Shown: positions 24,701 to 32,754 of the stretch, piece by piece
Numbering within the stretch: the stretch's first letter is position 1
Layout of the letters: the number at the start of each line of letters is the position of its first letter
Assembly (NCBI GenBank): GCA_927797885.1
Contig: OV696605.1
Location: 2,641,157 to 2,705,156 of the forward strand
DNA: 64,000 nucleotides
Source: Gloeomargaritales cyanobacterium VI4D9
GTDB lineage: Bacteria; Cyanobacteriota; Cyanobacteriia; Gloeomargaritales; Gloeomargaritaceae
Direction of reading: 5' to 3'
Notes under the pieces: model-generated
What the model was told of the DNA's origin: nothing
Database searches by the model: none
The model's input: only the letters and a program-made list of their open reading frames with translations
Made by a program: the position numbers and the translations under genes

Positions 24701-26136
24701 ACGACCAGATTCAACTCAGCCTCCAGGTCAAAAATAGCGGACTCAACCTGATTAATAACTTGAATCCCTTTGCCCGGTGGCAGGGGGGCGCGGGGGAAAT
24801 CCAGGTGGAGGTGGCGGGCACTTGGCGGGAACCCCGTTTGAGCGGGCTGGCGCGCTTCCAAGGAGCCAAGGTTGCTCTGGCTGGGGTGGAAGACCCACTG
24901 GAAAATATCACCGGGGAAATTCAGTTTTTGGATGACCGCCTCGCCGCCAAGCAACTGCAAGCCCAACTCAACGGCGGCACCCTGACCCTGGAGGGCATTT
25001 TACCCATCAGCCGCCCCCTCACCCCGGCAGACCCAGCCTTCAAACAACCCCTCACCCTCGCCCTGTTACCCGCCCGCATCGAACAGAAAAATATCTACGC
25101 AGGCACAGCCAGTGCCCAGATCACCATCACCGGCAGTGCCCAAGCCCCGGTGGTGGGGGGAGAGATTGCACTCAGCCAAGGGCGGGTCATGCTTGCCGAT
25201 GAATTGCTGGGAAATCCAGGGGAACCCCCATCCCCCAATGGCAATGGGCAAAAAAATGGTCACAAAGCCCGGTTTCAGGACTTAAAAATTCGCTTGGGTC
25301 AGGGGTTACAGGTGGTGCGTAGCCCGAACTTGAATGTCACCACCGAGGGCACCCTCACCCTCAACGGTTCTTTAGCGCAACCCCAACCCAGCGGCACCCT
25401 GACCCTCGACCGGGGGGAAGTGAACCTATTTCTCACCCGTTTTCGTTTGGACCGCACCTACAAAAATCAGGTGGTTTTTGACCCCCGCTATGGCTTTGAC
25501 CCGGAACTGGATTTACGCCTGACCACCACCGTCACCCAGGGAGCCAACCAACTAGAAGGAACTATCCTACAGCGGCAGGGGAACTTCCCCAATGAGGTGC
25601 CCATTACCGTAGCGGAACGGGTGCAGGGGCTAGAGGCGGTACGGATTCAAGCCAGTATTGCCGGTCGTGCCAGCCGTTTGCCCAACGGGTTGACCTTGAG
25701 CAGTAGCCCCAGCCGCACCCAGGAACAAATTGTTGCCCTACTGGGGGGGTTTTCCGCCAATTCCAGTCCTGAATCTGCCCAATTATTCCTCACCAGCCTC
25801 GCCAGTCAAACCCTGTTAAATGAAATTTCCCGTTCTTTTGAAACGGATTTTGGCGGCATTTCCTGGCGGTTTTTCCCCACCGTATTACCCGCCCTGCCCG
25901 ATAGTCGCAATTTACAACAGTCTGCCCTGGCTTTGGGGGGGGAAGTGCGGTTGGATGTTCGCCGGTTTTCTGCTTCTTTTCTGCAAATGTTCACCAGTTT
26001 TGGCAATTCGGTCAGCGACCCCAATTTATCCCAGTTGACCTTGGCTTACCGGATTAATAACCAGCTACGGATTCGGGCGGTGGGTTCTTCCGACCGGGAT
26101 AATCGGGTAATTATTGAATACAATAAACAATTTTAA
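21730..26136 (+). CDS. tamB: TamB-like translocation/assembly module protein (DUF490)
   Basis: About 1468 residues. One N-terminal membrane anchor (WWMAGAILLGTGAGLWTGGS, ~residues 22-45) is followed by a very long region of beta-strands in repeats and the C-terminal TamB domain (PQPSGTLTLDRGEVNLFLTR, FDPELDLRLTTTVTQGANQL, RIRAVGSSDRDNRVIIEYNK). TamB-like proteins span the periplasm and move lipids or help insert outer-membrane proteins together with an Omp85 protein; none is adjacent. The ATG at 21730 is chosen over a GTG 9 bases upstream. It is shorter than many cyanobacterial homologues. Confidence 0.88.
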   Translation: MAFGLIRLAKSMARLEERGQPRWGWWMAGAILLGTGAGLWTGGSFFVREKLAPLISQELSRTLNRPVTLGKVERFGWTGVRFGASTIPATATDPDYLHLQGIEVQFQPWQLFQARRLDIQVNLIQPSAVLHQSSDRRWLRITPAIQEQTSPPPIQVQVTQVRLSGGQVTLVPWATRRAQTYAQIQAQVRPGTEQITFQTQAQAPGGGSLNLAGTWDLGTGSLQAHLQTQEMALPPVGELVGSYTPLPVTLRQGRMTSDLNLAWQMGQMPQITGPVQVRGGVVAAPQWGQVQPEVNARFQLTPQQVQVTQGQIRLVGVEVGVTGSIHFQRGYDLTAQVPGVALAQVTQSLGLTSPVQGRVQSEWVVRGVLAQPSIRGRLTALGALKIDQTTLEQATAEVVLTPGGVDIPRFQVGLAGAQVRGAGRIDPQQRLAIRFQGTAQPERFLPPGETLPVPVGNVMIQGEVRGTLPQPQVSMDFQAPQAQMPLRGQLQWQAERLQFRAQGEQVQAMGEVNTRTLAADVQVQVRQYDLKRLPLALPLDLALRGEVDFQGRLRGNLRQPEISGDLGLIGLRVNHWQFEPQLRGTASFATNSGVRLDVRGVQDQVAVNVIPGSMPRRVTIRRGQAVIEGQGRDGTLAVNFRHIPLALFSGGLLQGDLQGTGLWDGVQQRATGQLQVDQARWGNLVATKLGGQFQWRNQELTLSRGELHQRQSRYHFEGQARFQPQLHWQARIQAVEADIQDLVPALLHTPQPGANALAVTPVGEPNLPLGEQLAYFNQVQAQVQQYVANQQKALGLPDLQELRGRWQGQATLEGNHRGELAANFDLRGRDWAWGQYKAERLTLQGRYEGTLQQGRLTLQPLQLVQGESQMLFTGVLGGQQQTGQLLLSQIPIAYLTQLLPIPGELTGLVSGMATLGGSQANLQAKGEVRIQDGTWDNTPIQVAQSSFSYNQGRLDFGAELLVSDQTSGVEPVRARGSLPLQLPFSTAKATDDQIQLSLQVKNSGLNLINNLNPFARWQGGAGEIQVEVAGTWREPRLSGLARFQGAKVALAGVEDPLENITGEIQFLDDRLAAKQLQAQLNGGTLTLEGILPISRPLTPADPAFKQPLTLALLPARIEQKNIYAGTASAQITITGSAQAPVVGGEIALSQGRVMLADELLGNPGEPPSPNGNGQKNGHKARFQDLKIRLGQGLQVVRSPNLNVTTEGTLTLNGSLAQPQPSGTLTLDRGEVNLFLTRFRLDRTYKNQVVFDPRYGFDPELDLRLTTTVTQGANQLEGTILQRQGNFPNEVPITVAERVQGLEAVRIQASIAGRASRLPNGLTLSSSPSRTQEQIVALLGGFSANSSPESAQLFLTSLASQTLLNEISRSFETDFGGISWRFFPTVLPALPDSRNLQQSALALGGEVRLDVRRFSASFLQMFTSFGNSVSDPNLSQLTLAYRINNQLRIRAVGSSDRDNRVIIEYNKQF

Positions 26137-26152
26137 TACACAATTTTTTTTA

Positions 26153-26268
26153 GGGCACCTCTATTCATTCACGGCTATTGAGAATAGCTCCTACGTTATT
26201 AATAATTGCCAAGGAGAGAATAGGGTTTCCAAGCCTGCCGTGTGAGTACAAAAATTAATCAATAGAGG
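26153..26268. repeat. R2 MITE copy
   Basis: It starts GGGCACCTCTATTCATTCAC and ends near AATCAATAGAGG, with the usual interior (TATTGAGAATAGC, GTGTGAGTACAAAAATTAAT). The right tip is followed by extra sequence, and no clean target duplication is seen. Confidence 0.8.
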
Positions 26269-26325
26269 AAGTAGAGGTTCCCTCAAGAGAGCCTGTGTAA
26301 GGCGTTGCATAGCACCAAGATGGCT

Positions 26326-26447
26326 CTAGCAATACCATTCGATTAACGAACCGAAATTTCCCAGAACCAATACGGGGCAGTACCCCTGCAACCCCTGTGC
26401 TCATAGCGATAGCGTGGCGTAGCCATACTCGTTCAGGATTGCCAAAG
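26326..26447. repeat. R1 repeat with internal SDR
   Basis: An R1 copy in reverse orientation (CAGAACCAATACGGGG core). An insertion at about 26402-26430 reads AGCGATAGCGTGGCGTAGCC ATACTC, the small dispersed repeat. Confidence 0.75.
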
Positions 26448-26535
26448 GAGAGCCTGCTTGCATTCAATTCTGTTGTCAATAACGGCACCCGAAACCAGGA
26501 TTGGTCACGATAGGTGTGAAAGTATTGCGCAACCA

Positions 26536-27060
26536 TTAACCCCCTAGCCGTTCTTGCATCCAGGTACGCAGAGATTGCAATTCCCCCCGCAGTTGGGCAA
26601 CTTGCGCTTCCAATGCCTGCACCCGCGCCTCCACATCCGCACTCACGGGCTTGGGACTAGGGGCGACCTGCTGGCGTTTTAGCCGCTCACTGGCAAACCG
26701 GGTGGCTAACCGGATGGCTTCAAACAACTCCGCCTTTTCAAAAGGTTTGGAAACAAAGGCGAAATAATCAAAGGGTTCCGGGATTTTTTCGACCACTTCT
26801 TCTTTGCGTCCCGACATAATCACCAGGGCAATGGGGTGCAGATGGGCATCCTGTTGAATTTCTTGAAAAATGTCCCAGCCCCCCTTTTTCGGGAGAATAA
26901 AATCCAGCAAAATTAAATTTGGCTGATGTTGGCGGATCATTTTCATGCCTTCCACCCCATCCCGGGCTTCCAGCAGTTCCAAACCTTCCTGGGGCATCAT
27001 CTCCTTCACCCGCATCCGAATCACTCGGCTGTCATCAATCACCAAAACTTTTCTGGTCAT
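26536..27060 (-). CDS. CheY-like response regulator with C-terminal coiled coil
   Basis: A 174-residue protein. The receiver domain carries KVLVIDDSRVIRMRVKEMMP, the phospho-acceptor Asp in LILLDFILPKKGG (~residue 54), and the conserved Lys in AFVSKPFEKAEL (~residue 105). After a Pro-rich linker, the last ~40 residues form a coiled coil (VEARVQALEAQVAQLRGELQ). No DNA-binding output domain is present, so it acts through protein partners. No kinase is adjacent; the nearest one in the window is at 40246-41490. Confidence 0.85.
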   Translation of the reverse strand: MTRKVLVIDDSRVIRMRVKEMMPQEGLELLEARDGVEGMKMIRQHQPNLILLDFILPKKGGWDIFQEIQQDAHLHPIALVIMSGRKEEVVEKIPEPFDYFAFVSKPFEKAELFEAIRLATRFASERLKRQQVAPSPKPVSADVEARVQALEAQVAQLRGELQSLRTWMQERLGG

Positions 27061-27148
27061 AACGCCCTACGGTTTGGCATTCACTTCCGATTTAACCACA
27101 TAATTTGCGGGCTGTAACCTCAAATCCCGTTTTTGCGCCCAAGCGGAT

Positions 27149-27829
27149 TCACCCCGACCAGCACCACGCCATATCCGCAGACAAAGCCGCCTGTTTCAGA
27201 CATTCCGGGGCATGGATGTCCGCCACATGGGGAAATTGAGCCACGATGGGCACCCCCGTCAGTTGTTGGATCAGCCCCACCGGTGCCCAATCCTGCTGTT
27301 GTTCTGGGGTCAGGGGTGCTAACTCATTCAAGACCAATCCCCGCAAAGGCACCCCCACCTGCCGCGCCAAGGCGACCTGCGCCACCGCCTGCCCAATCGC
27401 CCCCAACCGCACGGGGATCACCACGATGGTTGGCAACCGCCACTGGGCGCACACATCCGCCGCTGTCCACTCCCAGGTCACAGGCGAACCCAACCCCCCC
27501 GCCCCTTCGATCAACACCCGGGGAAACCGCTGCCGCAGTTGGGTTAAACTTTGCCACGCCTGGGCTAGGTCCACCGTCCGTCCCTCCCGCTGCGCCGCCA
27601 AGGGGGGAGCCAGGGGAGCGGCAAAATACAGGGGATTTAATTCCGTCGGGCTTTGGTCTAACGCTAAAATTTTTTGGTAATACTCCCGGTCGCCCGTCCC
27701 CGCCTGCACCAGTTTCATCACCCCCACCTGCCCACTGGTCAAAGCCAGAGCCGCCGTGACCACCGTTTTCCCCGCATCCGTATCACTCCCACTGATAAAC
27801 AGGCACCGACCCAAGGGGGAATGCGTCAT
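27149..27829 (-). CDS. bioD: Dethiobiotin synthetase
   Basis: A 226-residue ATP-dependent carboxylase that closes the ureido ring of dethiobiotin in biotin synthesis. The P-loop variant SGSDTDAGKTVVTAALAL (~residues 13-30) matches BioD, as do VLIEGAGGLGSPVTWEWTAA (~residue 105) and LVLNELAPL (~residue 165). The length is normal. No other bio gene is adjacent, so the pathway is scattered, as is common in cyanobacteria. It is divergent from the lptA-like gene, with 32 bp between the starts. Confidence 0.92.
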   Translation of the reverse strand: MTHSPLGRCLFISGSDTDAGKTVVTAALALTSGQVGVMKLVQAGTGDREYYQKILALDQSPTELNPLYFAAPLAPPLAAQREGRTVDLAQAWQSLTQLRQRFPRVLIEGAGGLGSPVTWEWTAADVCAQWRLPTIVVIPVRLGAIGQAVAQVALARQVGVPLRGLVLNELAPLTPEQQQDWAPVGLIQQLTGVPIVAQFPHVADIHAPECLKQAALSADMAWCWSG

Positions 27830-27861
27830 TTAAGATAAACAGTAGTGTTGCAGTCACCATT

Positions 27862-28311
27862 ATGAAAGGATTTGCCATTGGTGTGTTGGGGAGTCTCAGC
27901 TTGCTGACCGCCATGATGCCCCTGTTGGCACAACCTAGCCCCGCCCCCAACCGCGGTGGTCCCTTGACCATCACTTCCGATACCCAGGAGGGGAACGCCC
28001 GTTCTGGGATTTTTATCGCCCGGGGCAATGTCCGCATGGTCTATCCCAGCCGCCAGGTGGATGCGGTTTCCGATATGGCAGAATACGACACCCGTCGCCG
28101 GATTATCACCCTGCGGGGGAATGTCTTGGTTCAACAGGAAAACAATACCCTGCGGGCGGATGTGGTGGTTTATACCATTGACACGGGCAAAATCGAAGCC
28201 CTACCGGTGCCCCAAAAGCAAGTGCAGTCCGTGTACATGATCAAAGAAAACCCGGAAAAACCCGCCCCCCAAATCAGCCCGACTCCCGCCCCCGGTGCGA
28301 CCATTCCCTGA
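27862..28311 (+). CDS. lptA: LptA/OstA-like periplasmic LPS-transport protein
   Basis: A 149-residue protein with a signal peptide (GVLGSLSLLTAMMPLLAQ). The OstA-like beta-jellyroll follows: LTITSDTQEGNARSGIFIAR, GNVRMVYPSRQVDAVSDMAE, RRRIITLRGNVLVQQENNTL. LptA forms the periplasmic bridge that carries lipopolysaccharide to the outer membrane. The C-terminus is a Pro-rich tail. No lptB or lptC is adjacent. Confidence 0.8.
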   Translation: MKGFAIGVLGSLSLLTAMMPLLAQPSPAPNRGGPLTITSDTQEGNARSGIFIARGNVRMVYPSRQVDAVSDMAEYDTRRRIITLRGNVLVQQENNTLRADVVVYTIDTGKIEALPVPQKQVQSVYMIKENPEKPAPQISPTPAPGATIP

Positions 28312-28389
28312 CCCCTTGCCGGAAGGGGCGATTAATTCCTAAAGTGGAACAGGTGGGTTTGTTTGGCTGTACTAACGAGGTTTTGGCAT

Positions 28390-28875
28390 ATGGCTTTAGT
28401 CGCACAGGTAATTTTGCAAGCGGATGAGGAGTTGCGTTACCCCACCAGCGGGGAATTGCAGTCCATTCGGGATTTTTTTGCCACCGGTGAACAACGGCTT
28501 CGCATCGCCAGCACCCTGGCGGAAAATGAGAAAAAAATTATTGACAAGGCGGTACAACAACTCTGGCAGTTGCACCCGGACTACATCCTCCCCGGCGGCA
28601 ATGCCTACGGTCAGCGGCAACGGGCGTTGTGTCTGCGGGATTATGGCTGGTATTTGCGGTTGATTTCCTACGGGATTGTGGCGGGGGATAAAGCCCCCAT
28701 TGAGAGCATTGGATTGGTGGGGGTGCGGGAAATGTACAACTCCCTGGGGGTGCCGGTGGTGGGGATGGCGGATGCGATTCGCTGTCTAAAAACCGCTTCC
28801 CTGGCGCTGTTGGATGCGGAAGATGCGGATACAGCCAGTGACTACTTTGACTACGTGATCCAAGCCATGTCCTAG
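28390..28875 (+). CDS. apcD: Allophycocyanin alpha-B subunit
   Basis: A 161-residue core phycobilisome subunit: [20 protein letters not shown] at the start, chromophore-binding Cys in [18 protein letters not shown] (~residue 80), [20 protein letters not shown], and the C-terminal [10 protein letters not shown]. It resembles ApcD more than ApcA. ApcD is a terminal emitter that passes energy from the phycobilisome, mainly to photosystem I. The ATG at 28390 matches the family start; codons further upstream do not. It stands alone, not in the apcABC cluster, as is usual. Confidence 0.92.
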   Translation: MALVAQVILQADEELRYPTSGELQSIRDFFATGEQRLRIASTLAENEKKIIDKAVQQLWQLHPDYILPGGNAYGQRQRALCLRDYGWYLRLISYGIVAGDKAPIESIGLVGVREMYNSLGVPVVGMADAIRCLKTASLALLDAEDADTASDYFDYVIQAMS

Positions 28876-28934
28876 GCATGGGGGGTCAAGTACAGTCGTT
28901 GTATGGTTGATGTAGGGCAAACCAATTCGGTGTG

Positions 28935-29549
28935 ATGGGGCGTAAACGGGTGGTGAGGTCGTCAGGGGGTCATTCCTTCTGGGCGGCAATGGTGTTTGGT
29001 TTAGGGGTTGGCTGTTGGCCGCTCCTGCAACCCTGGTTGCTCACCCGCTGGCTCTCGCCGCCTTTGGTGATGCGGGGGGGTGACCCCTACGTGCGGGCGT
29101 TGATGCGGACAATCACCGTGAGTGAAGCCTACGGCCCCCAGGGGTACAGCCGTCTGTATGGGGGGGGGCATATCCCTAATTTCACCCGCCATCCCGACCA
29201 GTGTGTGGCGATTCGTCCCGGTTGGTGTTCTACAGCGGCGGGGCGTTATCAACTGCTTTCTACCACTTGGTACGAAAAAGCCCGGCGTTACCATCCCCAG
29301 GCTCAGGGTTTTAGCTTTGCGCCGGAATTTCAAGACCAGGTGGTGTACCATTGGCTGAGTGACCCTACCGCCTGGAATCTGGATGTGGCGGCAAGCCTGC
29401 GGCGGGGAGAATTGGAGTCGGTGTTGCGCGCCCTATCCCCCACCTGGACAAGCCTGGGCTACGGGAGCGAATCCAATCGGTTGACACCCCTGTTACCCTG
29501 GATTTATCGGCAGGTTTTGCGGGAAGAATTGGCGCAACAACAACGATAA
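28935..29549 (+). CDS. Lysozyme-like muramidase (GH104/lambda endolysin-like)
   Basis: About 204 residues. An N-terminal hydrophobic segment (WAAMVFGLGVGCWPLLQPW) acts as signal or anchor. The catalytic domain has ALMRTITVSEAYGPQGYSRL (candidate catalytic Glu in SEAY), then YGGGHIPNFTRHPD and TAAGRYQLLSTTWYEKARRY, a pattern of lambda-type endolysin muramidases. It probably cuts peptidoglycan in the periplasm for wall remodelling. A GTG 3 bases upstream of the ATG is an alternative start. Confidence 0.75.
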   Translation: MGRKRVVRSSGGHSFWAAMVFGLGVGCWPLLQPWLLTRWLSPPLVMRGGDPYVRALMRTITVSEAYGPQGYSRLYGGGHIPNFTRHPDQCVAIRPGWCSTAAGRYQLLSTTWYEKARRYHPQAQGFSFAPEFQDQVVYHWLSDPTAWNLDVAASLRRGELESVLRALSPTWTSLGYGSESNRLTPLLPWIYRQVLREELAQQQR

Positions 29550-29571
29550 TTAAAACAATAATTAAACAATA

Positions 29572-29705
29572 GGGCATCTCTATTTATTTGAGCCAACCCA
29601 TAGCCTGCGTGGCGTAGCCATAAATCTCATCGTTGGAATAATCATAATTACTTAGAACCTACTTAGAACCACGGACGGGGGCGGTGCCCTGCGACCCCTA
29701 CGTTA
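29572..29705. repeat. Composite repeat (R2 end + SDR + R1 half)
   Basis: It opens GGGCATCTCTATTTATTTGA, continues with the small dispersed repeat (TAGCCTGCGTGGCGTAGCCA at 29601-29620) and ends in an R1 half (CTTAGAACCACGGACGGGGG). The same composite occurs at 59828-59968. Confidence 0.8.
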
Positions 29706-29709
29706 TCCA

Positions 29710-29812
29710 TAGCAATTCTATTTGATTAATTAACGAACAAAAACTCTCCAGAACCACGGACGGGGGCGGTGCCCCTGTGACCCCTATTGGATTCTCACTT
29801 AGTATTGCTATA
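29710..29812. repeat. R1 repeat copy
   Basis: TAGCAATTCTATTTGATTAA to TTAGTATTGCTA, with the CAGAACCACGGACGGGGGCG core. It directly follows the composite repeat and precedes the cheW-like gene. Confidence 0.8.
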
Positions 29813-29853
29813 GTTACTGAATTATTTACTCATCAACAAAGGAGGCACAGAGC

Positions 29854-30336
29854 ATGACCAGAACCCCTGTGGCTGTCCCTCCCCAGGAATGTTTTGCGGT
29901 GCGGCTGGGGAAAAACGTGCGTTTGGCACTCCCGGCGGAGGTGGTGCGAGAGGTGGCGCAAATCTCCCCGCCAGAAATTTGTCCCCTACCGGGGGTACCC
30001 GCCGCCCTGTTGGGGGTGGTCAACCGCGCTGGTCAACTCTGTTGGGTGCTGGATTTGGGGGCATTTCTCCATATCCCTGGGGCAACCCCAAGCGAACATC
30101 TGCCCCTGACGACGGTGGTGGTTACTACAGGGAATCACCGATTGGCTTTGGTGGTGACGGCTTTGGAAGGACTATTTACGGCGGATCAATCCCAGCTTGT
30201 CCCCATGCCCCCGCAGTTGCACGCCTGGTATCGGGAATTATTCCAGGGATTGGTTTATCGCCAGAGGGAAGCCTTGGCTCTGTTGTTGCCAACGGCGGTG
30301 CTGGCACGGCTGGCACAAGGGGATACGCCTAATTGA
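29854..30336 (+). CDS. CheW-domain protein
   Basis: A 160-residue CheW-like adaptor: FAVRLGKNVRLALPAEVVRE, GVPAALLGVVNRAGQLCWVL with the family Gly-x-hydrophobic-N-R-G-like turn, and HRLALVVTALEGLFTADQSQ. CheW links chemoreceptors to a CheA kinase; in cyanobacteria such systems steer phototaxis and type IV pili. It is preceded by AAGGAGG, the strongest ribosome-binding site in the region. No cheA or receptor lies nearby, and repeats isolate it on both sides. Confidence 0.8.
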   Translation: MTRTPVAVPPQECFAVRLGKNVRLALPAEVVREVAQISPPEICPLPGVPAALLGVVNRAGQLCWVLDLGAFLHIPGATPSEHLPLTTVVVTTGNHRLALVVTALEGLFTADQSQLVPMPPQLHAWYRELFQGLVYRQREALALLLPTAVLARLAQGDTPN

Positions 30337-30506
30337 TTAATTGATTCCCAGCCATCGGGTCAGGGGGTCGCTGAATCTGAGGGTCATACCATCCAAGCCA
30401 TAGTTAATTAGACCAGAGTTTCAATTTACTAATGACAGCATGGGACGCAATTTCAACAAACCCCTCTCTGTGAAAGGATTTTGAGTGTTTATCGCAGTAC
30501 AAAATC

Positions 30507-30625
30507 GGGCACCTCTACCTATTGATTTTTTATTGATTTTTACACTTACAGGGCAGGCTCGGAAGTCCATTCTCCCGTTGGTAATTGTCAATAACCTAGG
30601 GGTCATTTTCAATAGCCATGAATCA
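30507..30625. repeat. R2 repeat, one end only
   Basis: It starts GGGCACCTCTACCTATTGAT and keeps the R2 interior in reverse orientation (GTTGGTAATTGTCAATAACC). The far inverted repeat is lost. Confidence 0.7.
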
Positions 30626-30715
30626 CTCCCCTCCCGGCGTAGAAGCAGACCTACGGCTTGCTGTCTGCATGGATTTTTTTCGATTTCAAGACTTCTAATT
30701 TTGGGGTAGTAGAGG

Positions 30716-31080
30716 GGTAGCGCTATCTTTGTAATGCTCAAGAAATGGTCACAAGGATTTGCCGTTAGGTCGGTGGCTTTGCCTCTCTAAGCAGAAGCGT
30801 CATGGGTGAATAGTGGATGAGACATTGCTCAAATACCCATGAGATAAGGCTTTGCGAGAATTATAGCTAAACACGCAAAGGTTGACATAGATATGGGTCG
30901 CAGGACGTAACCACGCACTGGTTCTCCAGGATTTTTGAGGCGACAACCTAACCGTACTTAGCTATAACTACCGAGAACTTAGAGAGCCTATCGTCTGGAA
31001 TGGCATCCACTCCTTTGGGAAGACATGATGCTAATTGTAATAAAATTGTAATAATAAACAATTACTTGGATAGCACTACC
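30716..31080. repeat. R6 MITE-like element, copy 2 (365 bp)
   Basis: It starts GGTAGCGCTATCTTTGTAAT and ends ATTACTTGGATAGCACTACC, inverted relative to copy 1. The flanks share AGTAGAGG (8 bp, with one offset base), consistent with an 8-9-bp target duplication of the kind made by IS1-family transposases. An R4 element is nested inside. Confidence 0.78.
30862..30966. repeat. R4 repeat copy 1, nested in R6
   Basis: The ends TATAGCTAA and TTAGCTATA are inverted. The interior AAAGGTTGACATAGATATGG and GGCGACAACCTAACC recurs at 36292-36416. Confidence 0.75.
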
Positions 31081-31100
31081 GAGTAGAGGTATCTATCATT

Positions 31101-31201
31101 ACAGCCTGTTCACAGATTAAAGAATACAACGTATTTCCAAGGTTGCGCTTTAACGTTAGAGCCGTTGACAACCGTATCCCATAACCCCTTAATAGGCTGT
31201 A
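31101..31201. repeat. R3 repeat copy
   Basis: It runs from ACAGCCTGTTCACAGATTAA through TTTCCAAGGTTG and ACAACCGTATCCCATAACCC to AATAGGCTGTA. The two ends are inverted (TACAGCCT / AGGCTGTA). Confidence 0.75.
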
Positions 31202-31217
31202 TTACTTGAGACTCTCG

Positions 31218-32513
31218 TTAAATGTTCAGCCGTTGATAGATGGCCTCCAAATGTTGCAAATGGGTTTCGGGGTCAAAACAGGCCGCAATTGCTTCAGGGG
31301 ATAAATACTTTTGAATCGTGGCATCCCGTTCGACCAAAGCCCGAAAATCCCCCTCCTCCCGATTCCAGGCTTGATGGGCAAGTCCCTGAACTAATTGATA
31401 AGCATCTTCCCGGCTCATCCCCTTTTGCACCAGGGATAACAGGACTTGTTGACTAAAAATCACCCCGCCGTAGCGATACAAATTCCGGCGCATATTCTCC
31501 GGGTAAATCTGTAGGGTTTGCACCAAATCCGTCAATTCCACCAACATAAAATGCGCCACAATACTTGCATCCCCCATCGCCACCCGCTCCACCGCACTGT
31601 GGGAAATATCCCGCTCATGCCAGAGGGCAACATTTTCTAAACCAGCAGTCGCATACCCCCGCAGTAACCGTGCCAGGCCAGTGAGCCGCTCCGAACGGAT
31701 GGGATTGCGTTTGTGGGGCATGGCGGACGACCCCTTCTGTCCTGGGGCGAAAAATTCCTCCACCTCCAGCACCTCCGTCCGTTGCAGATGCCGAATTTCC
31801 ACCGCAAACCGCTCTAGGGAAGCCCCCAACAGTGCCAGCCCTTGCAGGTATTCCGCATGGCGGTCCCGGCTGATCACCTGGGTCGAGGCGCAATCCGGGG
31901 TCAAGCCCAAACTCTGACAGGCCAGTACCTCCACCCGGGGGTCGAGATGAGCATAGGTACCCACCGCCCCGGAAATTTTCCCCACTGCCACCTGGGTGCG
32001 TAGGCGGGTCAACCGCTCCCGTTGTCTCAGCAATTCCGCCAACCAGCCCGCCAACTTAAACCCAAAGGTGATTGGTTCAGCGTGAATGCCGTGGGAACGC
32101 CCCACCATCACCGTGTGCCGATGCCGTTGCGCCTGGGTGCGCACCACCTGGATCAACTGCTCCACCTGCGCCAGGAGCACCTCCAAACTCCCCACCAGCT
32201 GCAACGCCAACCCGGTATCTAACACATCCGAACTGGTTAAGCCCAAATGTACATAACGCCCCGCCTCCCCCAGGGATTCATTAAGGTTTGTTAAAAATGC
32301 GATCACATCATGGCGCACCGTCTGTTCGATTTCTTGGATGCGTTGGGGGTCGAACCGAGCCTGTTGGCGAATCTGGGCCATGATGTCAACGGGAATATTG
32401 CCCAGGGTGGTTTGGGCTTCACACACCGCCAATTCCACCTGGAGCCAGGTCTGAAACTTGGCCGTCTCCGTCCAAAACCTACCCATAGCGGGCAGGGTAT
32501 AGCGTTCGATCAC
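31218..32513 (-). CDS. purB: Adenylosuccinate lyase
   Basis: A 431-residue fumarase-superfamily lyase acting twice in purine synthesis (SAICAR and adenylosuccinate cleavage). The superfamily signature is exact, GSSAMPHKRNPIRSERLTGL (~residues 262-281), and HLGLTSSDVLDTGLALQL and GRSHGIHAEPITFGFKLAGW carry active-site His and Ser/Thr residues. The length is normal. It opens with a GTG at 32513. It lies alone between repeat-filled gaps. Confidence 0.95.
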   Translation of the reverse strand: MIERYTLPAMGRFWTETAKFQTWLQVELAVCEAQTTLGNIPVDIMAQIRQQARFDPQRIQEIEQTVRHDVIAFLTNLNESLGEAGRYVHLGLTSSDVLDTGLALQLVGSLEVLLAQVEQLIQVVRTQAQRHRHTVMVGRSHGIHAEPITFGFKLAGWLAELLRQRERLTRLRTQVAVGKISGAVGTYAHLDPRVEVLACQSLGLTPDCASTQVISRDRHAEYLQGLALLGASLERFAVEIRHLQRTEVLEVEEFFAPGQKGSSAMPHKRNPIRSERLTGLARLLRGYATAGLENVALWHERDISHSAVERVAMGDASIVAHFMLVELTDLVQTLQIYPENMRRNLYRYGGVIFSQQVLLSLVQKGMSREDAYQLVQGLAHQAWNREEGDFRALVERDATIQKYLSPEAIAACFDPETHLQHLEAIYQRLNI

Positions 32514-32536
32514 AGGGAATGTTCCAGCACAGCAGT

Positions 32537-32566
32537 TCTATCCTATCGCTTGCGTGGCGTCGCCAT
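32537..32566. repeat. SDR-like element upstream of purB
   Basis: TATCGCTTGCGTGGCGTCGC CATAGC, 24 bp before the purB start, where it could overlap the purB promoter or leader. Confidence 0.6.
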
Positions 32567-32754
32567 AGCCCCAAGTGCGCCAAATCACCGCCAGGGGTTA
32601 GTTCCCATCACTGTTATGCCCGCACCCCTCGGTTAATCTAGGATTAAGAACGAATGTCTGGAACATCTATCCGATGTCCGCCTTCGTACTATTCAGCAGT
32701 TGAGACCAGTCCGATTCCCGGTTTAATTGTGTCGAATTTCTTAGGAGTACTCCC

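Larger units (their letters stand above)
30337..31217. other. 880-bp gap packed with repeats
   Basis: It contains an R5-like end near 30367, a one-ended R2 (30507-30625), R6 copy 2 (30716-31080) with an R4 element (30862-30966) inside it, and an R3 copy (31101-31201). No gene is supported. Confidence 0.7.

Noticed and set aside
22371-24966. Several 60-230-codon frames inside tamB
   Set aside because: Shadow frames of a GC-rich, repetitive gene; the tamB frame is continuous with the right motifs.
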